A stretch of 33,924 nt of DNA from Scytonema sp. UIC 10036 (GCF_009725235.1 NZ_WJFC01000138.1:1-33924), one strand, 5' to 3'. Positions 17,011 through 25,508 are shown, counted from the stretch's first letter. Numbers and translations are program-made. Notes: generated by a model not told the origin, from the sequence alone.

Positions 17011-17223
17011 ATGACAACTCTAAGCATTTCTAGAAAAGAAATTGCTGCTATGACTCCACAAGAGGTGGAAAAATTAGCAACGCGTCTGGAACAAGATAAC
17101 TACAGTGGCGCTTTTGAAGGTTTGAATGATTGGCATCTACTCCGGGCGATCGCTTTCCAACGTCCTGAGTTAGTCGAACCATACATTCATCTGTTAGATC
17201 TCGAACCATATGATGAAGCGTAA
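17011..17223 (+). CDS. DUF2555 family protein
   Basis: A 70-aa cyanobacterial protein. It contains SISRKEIAAMTPQEVEKLA, AFEGLNDWHLLRAIAFQRPE and LVEPYIHLLDLEPYDEA, which match the small DUF2555 family. The biochemical role is not established to my knowledge. It is soluble and acidic toward the C-terminus. The frame opens at 16984, but a GGGAGGGG ribosome site about 10 bp upstream of ATG 17011 and the family start MTTLSISRKE fix 17011. A palindromic repeat separates it from coaBC. Confidence 0.88.
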   Translation: MTTLSISRKEIAAMTPQEVEKLATRLEQDNYSGAFEGLNDWHLLRAIAFQRPELVEPYIHLLDLEPYDEA

Positions 17224-17277
17224 CGATGCGTGGATTTTAGATTTGCAATTTTGAATTAAACATCTTCAAAAAACAAT

Positions 17278-17305
17278 GTAAAGACGCGCTATGGCGCGTC
17301 TTTAT
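17278..17305. repeat. Palindromic repeat GTAAAGACGCGC type, copy 2
   Basis: GTAAAGACGCGC (17278-17289), a 4-base loop, and GCGCGTCTTTAT (17294-17305), paired except for the last position. Related to 7636-7666. It lies just 3' of the DUF2555 gene and could double as its terminator (T-rich 3' side). Confidence 0.8.
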
Positions 17306-17319
17306 TATGATGGTATACA

Positions 17320-18564
17320 ATGATTACTATCTGGACAAATCCAAAATCCACAATCCAAAATCCAAAATTGGGAAGAATGCTCGTAGGTATAGGCGGAGGT
17401 ATCGCAGCCTACAAAACCTGTGAAGTTGTGTCCGCACTGTTTAAAAGTGGTGTGGAGGTTAAAGTGATACTCACAAATTCAGCACAAAAATTTATCACAC
17501 CTTTGACTCTGGCAACGCTCTCCCGTCAAGCAGCTTACACGGATGAAGATTTTTGGCAAGCCGATCGCTCTCGCCCGTTGCATATAGACTTGGGAGAGTG
17601 GGCAGATCTGATGTTAATCGCTCCAGTGACGGCAAATACATTAGCAAAGTTAGCTTATGGCTTGGCTGACAATTTGCTCACAAACACTGTTTTGGCTTCG
17701 AGGTGTCCGGTACTGTTAGCCCCAGCAATGAACACTGATATGTGGGAGCAAGCAGTTGTACAGAGAAATTGGCAACAACTTTTAACAGAGCAACGATTTC
17801 ACGGGATCGGAACAGCATCGGGATTGCTGGCGTGCGATCGCGTTGGGGCGGGTAGAATGGCAGAACCTTGGGAAATTGTTGCTTATGTCCAATCGTTGCT
17901 ACATACCGCAGGGCAAAGAGATTTAGCAGGAAAGCAGGTTTTGATTAGCGCTGGTGGGACGCGAGAATATCTCGATCCAGTTAGATTTATTGGCAATCCC
18001 TCTACTGGGAAAATGGGGTTAGCTTTAGCACAAGCAGCACTTCACCGAGGTGCAAATGTGACTCTAGTACATGGGGCGGCAACTTGGGATATTCCTTTGG
18101 GAATCAGGTCAATTCCTGTTGTCAGTGCTGAAGAAATGCGATCGCATATAGTGAGGTATTTACCATATGCAGATGTTATTATTATGTCAGCAGCAGTTGC
18201 AGATGTGAAGCCGAGAGATTACAGTCAAGAGAAATTAGCAAAGAAAGCGCTTCCCGAAGCCTTACCTTTAGAACCCGTACCGGATATTGTTGCTGAACTC
18301 GCACAACTCAAACAACCCCATCAGCTTTTAATTGGATTTGCTGCACAAACAGGGGATATAGTCAAGCCAGCATTAGAGAAATTACATCGGAAAAATTTAG
18401 ACGCGATTGTTGCTAATCCAGTAGATGAACCCGGAAGTGGGTTTGGTAGTGACAACAATAAAGCTATTTTTTTAGACAAGCAGGGACAGCAGTTAGATAT
18501 TCCTCCCTGTTCCAAATTACAAATGGCTCATCATATTTTTGATTTTTTACAAAAATGTAGGTAG
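17320..18564 (+). CDS. coaBC: Phosphopantothenoylcysteine decarboxylase / phosphopantothenate-cysteine ligase
   Basis: Bifunctional coenzyme A synthesis enzyme (Dfp). The N-terminal flavoprotein CoaC domain decarboxylates phosphopantothenoylcysteine; the C-terminal CoaB domain joins phosphopantothenate to cysteine. Seen: the FMN-binding start [12 protein letters not shown], the active His in [11 protein letters not shown], the PAMN motif, the catalytic Cys in [16 protein letters not shown], and the CoaB start [19 protein letters not shown] with STGKMG. Total length is normal. The first 19 codons after ATG 17320 are odd: they translate four heptad repeat units (AATCCAA type, 17338-17365). ATG 17377, or TTG 17368, would give a more standard N-terminus, so the true start may be there. 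Confidence 0.95.
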   Translation: MITIWTNPKSTIQNPKLGRMLVGIGGGIAAYKTCEVVSALFKSGVEVKVILTNSAQKFITPLTLATLSRQAAYTDEDFWQADRSRPLHIDLGEWADLMLIAPVTANTLAKLAYGLADNLLTNTVLASRCPVLLAPAMNTDMWEQAVVQRNWQQLLTEQRFHGIGTASGLLACDRVGAGRMAEPWEIVAYVQSLLHTAGQRDLAGKQVLISAGGTREYLDPVRFIGNPSTGKMGLALAQAALHRGANVTLVHGAATWDIPLGIRSIPVVSAEEMRSHIVRYLPYADVIIMSAAVADVKPRDYSQEKLAKKALPEALPLEPVPDIVAELAQLKQPHQLLIGFAAQTGDIVKPALEKLHRKNLDAIVANPVDEPGSGFGSDNNKAIFLDKQGQQLDIPPCSKLQMAHHIFDFLQKCR

Positions 18565-18592
18565 TGAGTAGTTATCCCCTACTCTCGTTACT

Positions 18593-18621
18593 CTCGTTCC
18601 CAGGTAGAACCTGGGAACGAG
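18593..18621. repeat. Palindromic repeat CTCGTTCCCAGG, copy 2
   Basis: CTCGTTCCCAGG (18593-18604), a 5-base loop and CCTGGGAACGAG (18610-18621), with an extra half-arm CCTGGGAACGA at 18632-18642. Homologous to 14332-14360. It sits between coaBC and the FHA gene. The FHA reading frame runs open through it, which creates a false N-terminal extension. Confidence 0.87.
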
Positions 18622-18656
18622 GTGGTACAAGCCTGGGAACGACACACTTGCTGGTT

Positions 18657-19106
18657 ATGAACAATCTAATTTTAGAATGGCAGGAAAAACCTATAGGTCG
18701 GATTAAAACCCAAAAGATTTGCGACATCGATTCCAGCAAGCATCCGGGAAGTACCCGACTCGGTCGCAGTCCTGATTTGTGCGATATCGTTTTTCCATGG
18801 GATGAAAAAATCTCTAGGTTACATGCTGAAATATTTTTTAACTCCGAGCAAAACAGCTTTTACTTACGAAAACTGCCAGAAGGTCGTCGTCCTGCGATCG
18901 TAGATGGGAAAATTGTTATGGACGATGAAGCACCTTTGCGGGAAGGTAGCAAGATTACTTTAGCAGAAACAGAAATCAAAGTTGTGGAAGTGTTTTTGAC
19001 ACTCACTTCGGCTAAAGCTCGAAGGATTCTTAACGTTGTTGCTACGTGGGCTAAAGCCGCACTTCGCAACTTTTTATTTCTGTTTAGGCAGGTTGACAAT
19101 TATTAG
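18657..19106 (+). CDS. FHA-domain protein, short
   Basis: 149 aa with one forkhead-associated phosphothreonine-binding domain (about 1-115): RLGRSPDLCDIVF, ISRLHAEIFFNS and the later strands. The same N-terminal FHA domain occurs in the large membrane protein at 19540-21324 (shared SRLHAEIFFNS and FYLR), so the two are paralogues. After the FHA fold the last 35 residues are basic and helical (TSAKARRILNVVATWAKAAL) and match nothing I know, so the gene may be a truncated relative of the larger protein. The frame opens at 18564 only because it reads through a palindromic repeat; ATG 18657 (MNNLILEWQ) is the sensible start. It could bind phosphoproteins made by the kinases downstream. Confidence 0.82.
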   Translation: MNNLILEWQEKPIGRIKTQKICDIDSSKHPGSTRLGRSPDLCDIVFPWDEKISRLHAEIFFNSEQNSFYLRKLPEGRRPAIVDGKIVMDDEAPLREGSKITLAETEIKVVEVFLTLTSAKARRILNVVATWAKAALRNFLFLFRQVDNY

Positions 19107-19330
19107 TTTGGTCACGTCACAAGCACTGCTGGACAGATTACAAAGAAACTAATTGAACGAGCACTAATGTCTTATAAAAAGTCACAAGCGAATCTTAGAA
19201 CACTTTCACAACGCATACGATACAACTTGGTTAGCGAACTAAACACGTCGTAGCGCTTAGGGAATGTAAAACTTAAAAATGAAAGAGAAACACAGGGTTA
19301 AAACCCTGTGGGTCGGGTTTCATCCCCCTG
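19107..19330. other. Intergenic with degraded coding traces and a hairpin
   Basis: A 48-codon open stretch without a start (19107-19253) encodes a basic helical peptide (QITKKLIERALMSYKKSQAN); I cannot assign it. CACAGGGTT/AACCCTGTG (19291-19310) is a perfect 9-bp hairpin. Possibly the remains of a mobile element, but no transposase motif is recognisable. Confidence 0.35.
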
Positions 19331-19549
19331 TTGAAACACAGATATGTTTTTCCACCACGCTCCAAAACATATCTTAGGGGGTTCTCACCCTCCCATTATG
19401 TTTTGATAGATCCTGTTCATGGTTTGATTTGTCCTAATATCAAATGCCGCAATCCAGATTCACGTCGTATAGTAGATTCAAAGTATCTACTTGAGGGTTG
19501 TCCTTGGTGTGGCACATCTTTAGCGGGGGCAGATAGTTTTCACCGCTGA
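19331..19549 (+). CDS. Possible small zinc-ribbon protein
   Basis: A 72-codon frame from a TTG; no ATG is available in this frame. The C-terminal half has paired cysteines, ICPNIKC and CPWCGTSL, with 18 residues between the pairs. This is like the zinc ribbons that cap the kinases and VWA protein in the neighbouring cluster. The first 27 residues look like translated intergenic sequence. The last 10 bases overlap the end of the convergent FHA gene. It may be a remnant of a zinc-ribbon gene rather than an expressed protein. Confidence 0.35.
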   Translation: MKHRYVFPPRSKTYLRGFSPSHYVLIDPVHGLICPNIKCRNPDSRRIVDSKYLLEGCPWCGTSLAGADSFHR

Positions 19550-21324
19550 AGAGCAAGGTTTTCATCTGAATTTCCAGAACTACAAAAAGTCTGCAACTGG
19601 TTTATGCTTGGATTTACTTGGTTAGCAGATTCTTCTTGCAGTATTTCAGATGCTCTTAATTGTCTCAATGCTTCCCTCAAGGCTACTCGATCCTGCCTAT
19701 TGAATGCATCTACAAGCTGATTGGAAACTTGATTAAGGTTAACGTAGAAGCTACTAATCTGAGATTGGATTCTTTGGAGTTGTTCATCTTCAACTTTAAT
19801 CAAATTGATTTCTGTTACATATCCATCTAAGTTATCCGCCACGTTAGACAACTCCTGTACTGCACTTTCAAGTGTTGCGTTTCTTATATCGCTCCTAAAA
19901 GATGCAAATCTAACATTCGCCTTCTCAGTAATCGCAATTAGCTGTTTACATTGCTCAGCTTTAGCTGCAGGCAAGAGAACCAAATTTCTCACAAGAATTG
20001 CAATACCTACTATTCCAACTAATGCGATCGCACCTGCTCCCACACCTATCAGAAAATTAGTCCTATCATCTTTTTCATCGGCATAAGTTTGAGGGAATGA
20101 TGACAGGGATACAGGAGTCAGTTGAGAAGAGCGTTGTTCTTCCTGCTGATTTGGTTGGGGATATTTTTCTACAACATCAAGTCGTGCTTCCCGTTGGATA
20201 ATGAAACTGCGGTAAAGAGCATTTGCTCGTGTCATTAGTTTGCGATTGATAAAGATGTAAATTAGGCGGTAAGTAACAGTATAAGTTCCCATTGGAGTTG
20301 GATAAAGTTCGCCTTCTCTAACGCTCAACACAAGCCCACATTTGACTTGGCGATAATATAGCCTAATAATAATAGGCAAAAACAGTAGCAGCGAAGCTAA
20401 ACTCAGAACAACAGACAGTGGAGCCGTCAAGCCAAAGGTCAGAAAGTCTAACAACCCTAAAATCACGTACCAAGTAGGAAAGATGTAGATCCATCCAAAC
20501 AATAAGTACATACCTATCAATAAATACAACCATAGTTTAGAAGGCTGGTAAATCACACCACTGTTTATATGTTCTAGATAACCATCCTGATAAGTCACTT
20601 CACCAAAGCGCCCCACTGTGATGTCAGCAACACGACGATCTGTCACGCAAGCAAACTCGCGGGTACCAAAACCCCACAAACCTTGGATACCAAGAAAGCG
20701 AGCAAAATAAATCTGCTCGTCTTCTGGAATAAACTGTCTAAACATAGTCGTAATGGCATCAAAATCATCTTGGGAAGCCCTTTGCAGAATACTTCCTAGT
20801 TTAATTTCGCCTTTGCTAGCGGGTTGAGGTGATTGGTTGGGGATATATGATGGCTGAATGTTTTGGTTTGGCTGAAATTGCTGAGGTGATTGGTTGTAAA
20901 TGGGTTTTGGGGGAGTGCTTTGCTGTGGTTGAAGCTTTTGGGGTGGTTCTTGATGAGGAATCAACGGTGGTCGATCTACTTCCAGCTTGACTACCGTCAC
21001 AGGAATTTCTCGCAGACGAATCACGCTACCAGATTGTAGGGGAGCTTCTTCTTCAACGACTAATTTTTCATCTACCAAAACTACATTTGGTTGCTCTTGA
21101 TTCCATGTAGTATTACGGAGGTAAAAAGTATTTGAATGAGAATTAAAAAATATTTCTGCATGCAATCGCGAGATTCTATTAGCTGAATCTTGGATGACAA
21201 CATCACACTGCTGTGGGTCTCGCCCAATACGAATCACCCCTGGTACTTTGGTTGGTTGTTCTGAAGCTATTGTTTGAGACAAGTTTTGTGTCCCATCTGT
21301 CCATTTAAAAGTAATTTGATACAT
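19540..21324 (-). CDS. FHA-domain membrane protein with PH-like module
   Basis: About 594 aa. Order: FHA domain (1-110; RIGRDPQQCDVVIQD, ISRLHAEIFFNS), a Pro/Gln-rich linker (about 115-165), and a module (about 170-380) paralogous to the whole protein at 21358-21918. That module contains the TREFAC-TDRRVADITVGRFG block, two or three hydrophobic segments and a RLIYIFINRKLMTRANA tail. Then come another hydrophobic segment (about 425-450) and a C-terminal helical, probably extracytoplasmic domain (about 450-594). The module looks like a bacterial PH-like fold with membrane anchors; that is inference. The protein could read Thr phosphorylation in the cytoplasm and pass it across the membrane. ATG 21324 (MYQITFKW) is preferred to the TTG at 21345. 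It is the last gene of a tight run (33- and 32-bp gaps) with the PH-like protein and the 4-Cys kinase. Confidence 0.88.
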   Translation of the reverse strand: MYQITFKWTDGTQNLSQTIASEQPTKVPGVIRIGRDPQQCDVVIQDSANRISRLHAEIFFNSHSNTFYLRNTTWNQEQPNVVLVDEKLVVEEEAPLQSGSVIRLREIPVTVVKLEVDRPPLIPHQEPPQKLQPQQSTPPKPIYNQSPQQFQPNQNIQPSYIPNQSPQPASKGEIKLGSILQRASQDDFDAITTMFRQFIPEDEQIYFARFLGIQGLWGFGTREFACVTDRRVADITVGRFGEVTYQDGYLEHINSGVIYQPSKLWLYLLIGMYLLFGWIYIFPTWYVILGLLDFLTFGLTAPLSVVLSLASLLLFLPIIIRLYYRQVKCGLVLSVREGELYPTPMGTYTVTYRLIYIFINRKLMTRANALYRSFIIQREARLDVVEKYPQPNQQEEQRSSQLTPVSLSSFPQTYADEKDDRTNFLIGVGAGAIALVGIVGIAILVRNLVLLPAAKAEQCKQLIAITEKANVRFASFRSDIRNATLESAVQELSNVADNLDGYVTEINLIKVEDEQLQRIQSQISSFYVNLNQVSNQLVDAFNRQDRVALREALRQLRASEILQEESANQVNPSINQLQTFCSSGNSDENLALQR

Positions 21325-21357
21325 AATCTTTAACAGAAAATTCAAAATCTCAAATTC

Positions 21358-21918
21358 TTAGACTACGCCTCGTAGCTTGATGCGGTCTTCCCTACTAATT
21401 GTCAGCAGACGTAAGAGAGCGTTTGCTCGTGTTAATAATTTGCGGTTGGTAAAAATATAAATGGGGATACCCCCTCTCACCGCTAAAACCAACCCACACT
21501 TGTAGATGCGGTAATAACTTTGAACTACAAAAGGTAATAATAGCAGCAGCAGTCCGAAAGTTGGTAAAGATACCAGCACCCAAAACCCTATAATTAAGTA
21601 CAGACTGAATTTAGAAGGTTGGAAAATGAAACAACTGTTGATATGTTCTAGATAGCCATCTTGATAAGTAACTTTACCAAAGCGACCTACGGTAATATCC
21701 GCAACCCGACGGTCTGTCAGACACGCAAACTCGCGGGTTCCAATCCCCCACATTCCTTGCAAACCAAGGTACTGGACATAATAGATTGTTTCATTATCTG
21801 AAATAAACTGCTTAAACATAGTGGCGATCGCATCGGAATCGTCTTGCGTAGCTCGCTTGAGAATACTGGATGCAATCCTAATATCTTTTTCTTGACCAGT
21901 AGAAGCATTCGCTGTCAT
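21358..21918 (-). CDS. Small membrane protein with PH-like module, paralogue of the FHA protein's middle
   Basis: About 186 aa. The segment SILKRATQDDSDAIATMFKQ leads into TREFACLTDRRVADITVGRF and YQDGYLEHINS, followed by one strong hydrophobic hairpin (about 110-140) and a IYIFTNRKLLTRANALLR tail. It is homologous over nearly its full length to the middle of the FHA membrane protein but lacks the FHA and C-terminal domains. No catalytic motif. Probably a membrane-anchored partner of its neighbour, perhaps forming a heteromer with it. ATG 21918 is chosen over the TTG at 21942. It sits between the kinase and the FHA gene with gaps of about 32 bp, so an operon is likely. Confidence 0.85.
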   Translation of the reverse strand: MTANASTGQEKDIRIASSILKRATQDDSDAIATMFKQFISDNETIYYVQYLGLQGMWGIGTREFACLTDRRVADITVGRFGKVTYQDGYLEHINSCFIFQPSKFSLYLIIGFWVLVSLPTFGLLLLLLPFVVQSYYRIYKCGLVLAVRGGIPIYIFTNRKLLTRANALLRLLTISREDRIKLRGVV

Positions 21919-21950
21919 AGTACTCACTAAGGTAGAAGTCAAAAAATCAG

Positions 21951-23171
21951 TTATTTATCGTCTAACAAGGAACCAAGAAAACCCCAAAAGCCACCTTTTT
22001 TTTGTCTTGACCAATCATCGGGATGCAATTCTTCAACTTTTTCTTTTAGAGGTAATTCTCGTGAAGTAGTAGCTTGTAATGCCGTTCCACAGTTCTGACA
22101 AAACTTATTACTATTGGGGTTAGAATTTCCGCATTGAGTACAAATTTTTGTTGTTGCAACTAGCTGAGTTTCACCTACTGGAGTTTGCTGAGTTCGAGAT
22201 AAATTTTGACTGACTTGGTTGATATTACCCGCTACTAACGAATGATAAACAGATCCACTTTGCCACCACTTTTGCACGCTTTGAGGACGTTCTTCTTTGT
22301 GCAACCGCAATGCGGATGTCAGCAAACCTCTCCAAGGTTCCTGTAGCTCGGTCCCCTCCCAAGAATCCTTCAATATCCGGTCTATAGATCTCGGAGGTAA
22401 CTTTCCCGTCAGCATTTCATGCAGCATCATTCCCAATTCAAACAAGTCACTTGCTGCACTAAAGTCACGACCTGCAATAACTTCCGGGGGCGCATAATCT
22501 AAGGTAAATGCTTGACTTGTAGTACCGACACTCAATCCTTGTCGTGATGCGCCAAAATCCACCAGTACCAAGCGACCTTCTGGAGTTACCAATACATTAT
22601 CAGGTTTGAGGTCGAGGTGATAAATTCCTTGTTCATGGACAGCTGACAGCGCCCCCACCAAAGCGGACATGATAGTTTCTACTTGTGCTGAAGAAAAACG
22701 CTTATCTGGTTGTGCATCTAACTCTTCTCGTAGAGTATTACCTGTAATTAACTCCATAACCAGATAAGCCGTACCTCGTTCTTCAAAAAAATTCTCCACC
22801 CGCACTACATTAGAGTGATTCAGTTTCGCTAAAGTTTTCCCCTCTTGCAGAAAACGTTTTTTACCGCGTTGGTAAATTTCTTGTTTAGCAGTAGGTACCA
22901 TCAATCCCCCAGTTGCATCTTCCCGTAATGCATGTTCTTGGGGGTAGAATTCTTTGATAGCAACCTGTTTTTCTAAAGCTGTATGAATAGCTTGGTATGT
23001 AATGCCAAAACCACCTCTTCCCAGTACAAAATCAAGGGAATAAGTACCGCCTTGCAACCGAGTTCCGTGAGGTAGCACGTCTCGCATGAGAGATGGTAAA
23101 TGCACTCCACACTTAGGACATAGTTGTGTAGACAGAGGAATGCCTTTTTTCTGGCAATTTAAACAACGCAT
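21951..23171 (-). CDS. 4-Cys Ser/Thr protein kinase with two zinc ribbons
   Basis: 406 aa Hanks-type kinase, complete in the catalytic core. Seen: an N-terminal zinc ribbon (C3, C6, C18, C21), glycine loop GRGGFGITY (51-59), ATP-binding Lys73 (VAIKEFYP), catalytic loop HLDLKPDN (185-192; the common HRD Arg is Leu), DFG (205-207) and APPE. A second zinc ribbon lies near the C-terminus (C344, C347, C358, C361). There is no membrane segment; the last residues (GFWGFLGSLL) could be an amphipathic membrane-binding helix. HLD in place of HRD is frequent in kinases that do not need activation-loop phosphorylation. It phosphorylates Ser/Thr in unknown substrates; the FHA protein two genes downstream is the natural candidate reader. 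A broken paralogue lies about 480 bp upstream. Confidence 0.94.
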   Translation of the reverse strand: MRCLNCQKKGIPLSTQLCPKCGVHLPSLMRDVLPHGTRLQGGTYSLDFVLGRGGFGITYQAIHTALEKQVAIKEFYPQEHALREDATGGLMVPTAKQEIYQRGKKRFLQEGKTLAKLNHSNVVRVENFFEERGTAYLVMELITGNTLREELDAQPDKRFSSAQVETIMSALVGALSAVHEQGIYHLDLKPDNVLVTPEGRLVLVDFGASRQGLSVGTTSQAFTLDYAPPEVIAGRDFSAASDLFELGMMLHEMLTGKLPPRSIDRILKDSWEGTELQEPWRGLLTSALRLHKEERPQSVQKWWQSGSVYHSLVAGNINQVSQNLSRTQQTPVGETQLVATTKICTQCGNSNPNSNKFCQNCGTALQATTSRELPLKEKVEELHPDDWSRQKKGGFWGFLGSLLDDK

Positions 23172-23650
23172 AGATATTACAATAAAGCGCTGATTGCATC
23201 AATATTATCAGATTACTTATTCAGTATCAATTTTTGTTAAAAAACTTTCCCTCAGATCTTCTATTTCTAGAAATCACAAAAATTTTATCGTCAACAAAAA
23301 TATATATTTATTGTTAAATCTATATGAAAATATAAAACAAGTAAAAAATCCTGACTCCTTCATTAACACACTGTAGGTTGGGTTGAGGAACGAAACCCAA
23401 CATTGGTACACCGAAGAAATAATTAACAGCAGCCTGTAGCCGATAGACGCGGATAAATTTGTACCTCAGCAGACCGGGAAACACTATATTATTAAAATCA
23501 GGTTACACCATATCCAGCAAGTTCAAGCGATCGCGATTTTTGAGCTTTTAGAAAGGTTCTGTAATAGGAAAAGCTTCAAGAGATTAACTTCCGCTCTCAT
23601 TTACCCGTTTGACTAAAGTCAGCTTTTGGTAAAGCTACTTTCCTACCCAC
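23172..23650. other. Intergenic region upstream of the 4-Cys kinase
   Basis: About 480 bp, AT-rich, with no supportable gene. It contains the inverted copy of the 32-bp palindrome (23373-23404) and a HIP1-like site near 23529. It presumably holds the promoter of the kinase operon. Confidence 0.5.
23373..23404. repeat. 32-bp palindromic intergenic repeat, copy 2 (inverted)
   Basis: Exact reverse complement of 30-61. The two copies face each other across 23 kb. Confidence 0.88.
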
Positions 23651-24310
23651 TTATTTAGGAGTAGATTGAACCGACGATTCCTTAACAGGGGTATCAAAAG
23701 CATTGCCAGCAGGACATTTGTTCAAATCATCAGGTTTTAAGAACGAGGCAATTGGGAGTTCAATTTCTTAAAGGCGAATCGTTACTACTTGTCCTTGTTT
23801 GAGAGGATTAGCTTCTTGAGTAAACTTTTGAACTGTTTTTGAGTAGTTTCCCGTCTTTTGTTTAGATGGCACTTGACACACTTCTAGATGCAGCAAATAG
23901 TCTGAAGAGGTATCTCGCTCTTGGAACAAGTCTACAACTTGAACAATATTCGGATGATTGAGTTTAGCAAGGATGCGCCCTTCCCTTTCAAACCTTTGCA
24001 GTCCCCGTTGGTAAGATTCTTCTTGAGATGTTGGCACAGTTAAGTGCCCAGTTGTCCCTTCCCGGTGAGCTTGTTCTTGAGGATAGAATTCTTTGATGGC
24101 AACTAGCTTTTCTAGAGAAGTATGTGAAGCACGATAGGTGATGCCAAAGCCTCCGCGTCCAAGGGCATAGTCAATACTGTAATCACCACCCCGAAGCCGA
24201 GTTCCAGGAGTGAGCACGTCTCGCAACAGCGAGGGTAGATATACACCACATTTGGGGCAGATTTGTGTCGATTGCACAATACCATCTAGCCGACAATTTA
24301 GACATCGCAT
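23651..24310 (-). pseudogene. Chimeric remnant: 4-Cys kinase N-lobe fused to an unrelated C-terminus
   Basis: Begins like an intact 4-Cys kinase: zinc ribbon C3, C6, C18, C21, glycine loop GRGGFGITY, and Lys73 in VAIKEFYP. It is collinear with the kinase at 21951-23171 up to about residue 133 (NIVQVVDLFQERDTS). It then switches abruptly to an unrelated sequence (YLLHLEVCQVPSKQKTGNYS) with no catalytic loop, DFG or C-lobe. A TAA at 23768-23770 ends the frame. Beyond it, in the same frame, 38 more sense codons (EIELPIASFLKPDDLNKC...) run to TAA 23651-23653, so the second gene's tail itself carries a nonsense mutation. A deletion between two genes, then decay, explains this. The 180-aa product to the first stop, if made, could not be an active kinase. 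Confidence 0.85.
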
Positions 24311-24327
24311 GGTGATTTCAATTTCAA

Positions 24328-25071
24328 CTAATCTACTAATTCATCTAATTCTTTCATGGCTAGGTTGCGATAGTAACCTACACTCTCTTCCGAAATATAC
24401 TTTCTGAGTAAAACTTCTGCTTGTCTATCATCTTCTACTCGATCGATCTCAACCAGTAATCGACTATATCTTTTGTTAGCCTCTTGATTTTTATGAGATA
24501 ATTTCTTGACTGACTGACTGAGATTACTGGATTCTAACCAGTCATTTTCTCGCAATATCCCCAGTTCAGTCGCTAATTTCTTCACTAAAGGTTGATACTG
24601 ATGAGCCAGTGTTTCGTGACACTCTTCTAAAATAGAGATGTACAAATTTAGCGCTGTTAACTTGTCGCTAATTGAACTATCTATAGACTCTTCCAGAGCT
24701 TTTTCAATTTCAATCTTAGCTTCTTTATTATTCCCTAGCTTGTGCAAAACACGAGCCACGTCTACTTGGAAATAGGCAAAGAGAGGATGATTTTGCCCCA
24801 TTACCTGAGCTAAGGATTTATACAGCGACAGCGCTTCTCGATCTCTTCCAAGATTTTCAAATATCAACGCTGTCCAGGAATCACATTTATGCTTCAGCAA
24901 ATTATTCTCATCTCTGTCAACTTTGGTTTGGTAGAAATTGTTGATAATTTCTAAAGCTGACTGATAATTTTCCGCTTGAAGATGCCGATAGATATCGGGA
25001 ATCACAATTTGCTCAAAATCTTTATTGAGATCGGGACTCACCAAATCTTGACTGATGCGATCGCTTGCCAT
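24328..25071 (-). CDS. Helical-repeat (TPR-like) protein
   Basis: 247 aa, soluble, almost entirely helical, with degenerate TPR-like pairs such as YRHLQAENYQSALEIINNFY, FENLGRDREALSLYKSLAQ and VARVLHKLGNNKEAKIEIEK. No catalytic motif, signal or membrane segment. Probably a scaffold within the phosphorylation cluster. A GTGGAAAA purine run sits just upstream of the ATG. It lies 14 bp after the Cys-rich small gene and 17 bp before the chimeric kinase remnant, so the three were probably one transcription unit. Confidence 0.8.
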   Translation of the reverse strand: MASDRISQDLVSPDLNKDFEQIVIPDIYRHLQAENYQSALEIINNFYQTKVDRDENNLLKHKCDSWTALIFENLGRDREALSLYKSLAQVMGQNHPLFAYFQVDVARVLHKLGNNKEAKIEIEKALEESIDSSISDKLTALNLYISILEECHETLAHQYQPLVKKLATELGILRENDWLESSNLSQSVKKLSHKNQEANKRYSRLLVEIDRVEDDRQAEVLLRKYISEESVGYYRNLAMKELDELVD

Positions 25072-25085
25072 TTTTCCACTACCCC

Positions 25086-25310
25086 TTAGTTGTCATGCTT
25101 GCGTCTGCGGCGTTTGGGCGGAATCGGACACTTATCGAACGGCCACTCCCCACGATTTGCTAGGCAAATCCGCAAGCAGTCATCACAGGGAATTGGCTCT
25201 GTCTTTCGGGAAACACATTGCTCATAGAGAATATAACATATCTCACTATCTGAATCTTTCGGCTCCTTAATTTCGTTAGTTTCCTGCTCTGATTCACTGT
25301 TAGACTGCAT
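25086..25310 (-). CDS. Small Cys-rich protein of unknown function
   Basis: 74 aa. An acidic Ser/Glu-rich N-terminus (1-22) is followed by six cysteines (25, 32, 42, 45, 49, 61), of which CDDCLRIC could form a metal site, and a basic tail PPKRRRRKHDN. I do not recognise a family. The close spacing to the helical-repeat gene (14 bp) and the position inside the cluster argue that it is real. The opposite strand also has an open frame, but that frame lacks a Cys pattern and context. Metal binding is inference. Confidence 0.6.
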   Translation of the reverse strand: MQSNSESEQETNEIKEPKDSDSEICYILYEQCVSRKTEPIPCDDCLRICLANRGEWPFDKCPIPPKRRRRKHDN

Positions 25311-25364
25311 TAAAATACGTAAAAATTTATGTTCGATTAATAACTTATTATAACTGTAGGCTGA

Positions 25365-25496
25365 CAGAAGTCATACCCCTGACCTACTTCAAATGCCATT
25401 CCCCTCGCCCCTTCTAACAGTTTCAGATAAACTTGACATATTTGACGTCACCGTCGATTGCACAATGCCATCCAACCAACAATTTAGACATTGCAT
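25365..25496 (-). pseudogene. Fused fragments of a 4-Cys kinase start and a VWA gene end
   Basis: On the minus strand 25496-25452 encodes MQCLNCWLDGIVQST, nearly the same as the first 15 residues of the kinase remnant (MRCLNCRLDGIVQST). After about 16 bp, 25435-25365 encodes in another frame QVYLKLLEGARGMAFEVG, matching the C-terminal part of the VWA protein (25574-25650). Neither piece can be functional. It starts 12 bp after the VWA stop codon and marks a recombination scar. Confidence 0.85.
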
Positions 25497-25508
25497 CGCT
25501 TTTGTTTA

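Noticed and set aside
25055..25270. 71-codon plus-strand frame opposite the Cys-rich protein
   Set aside because: The minus-strand frame fits the operon spacing and has a coherent Cys pattern; the plus-strand frame has no context.
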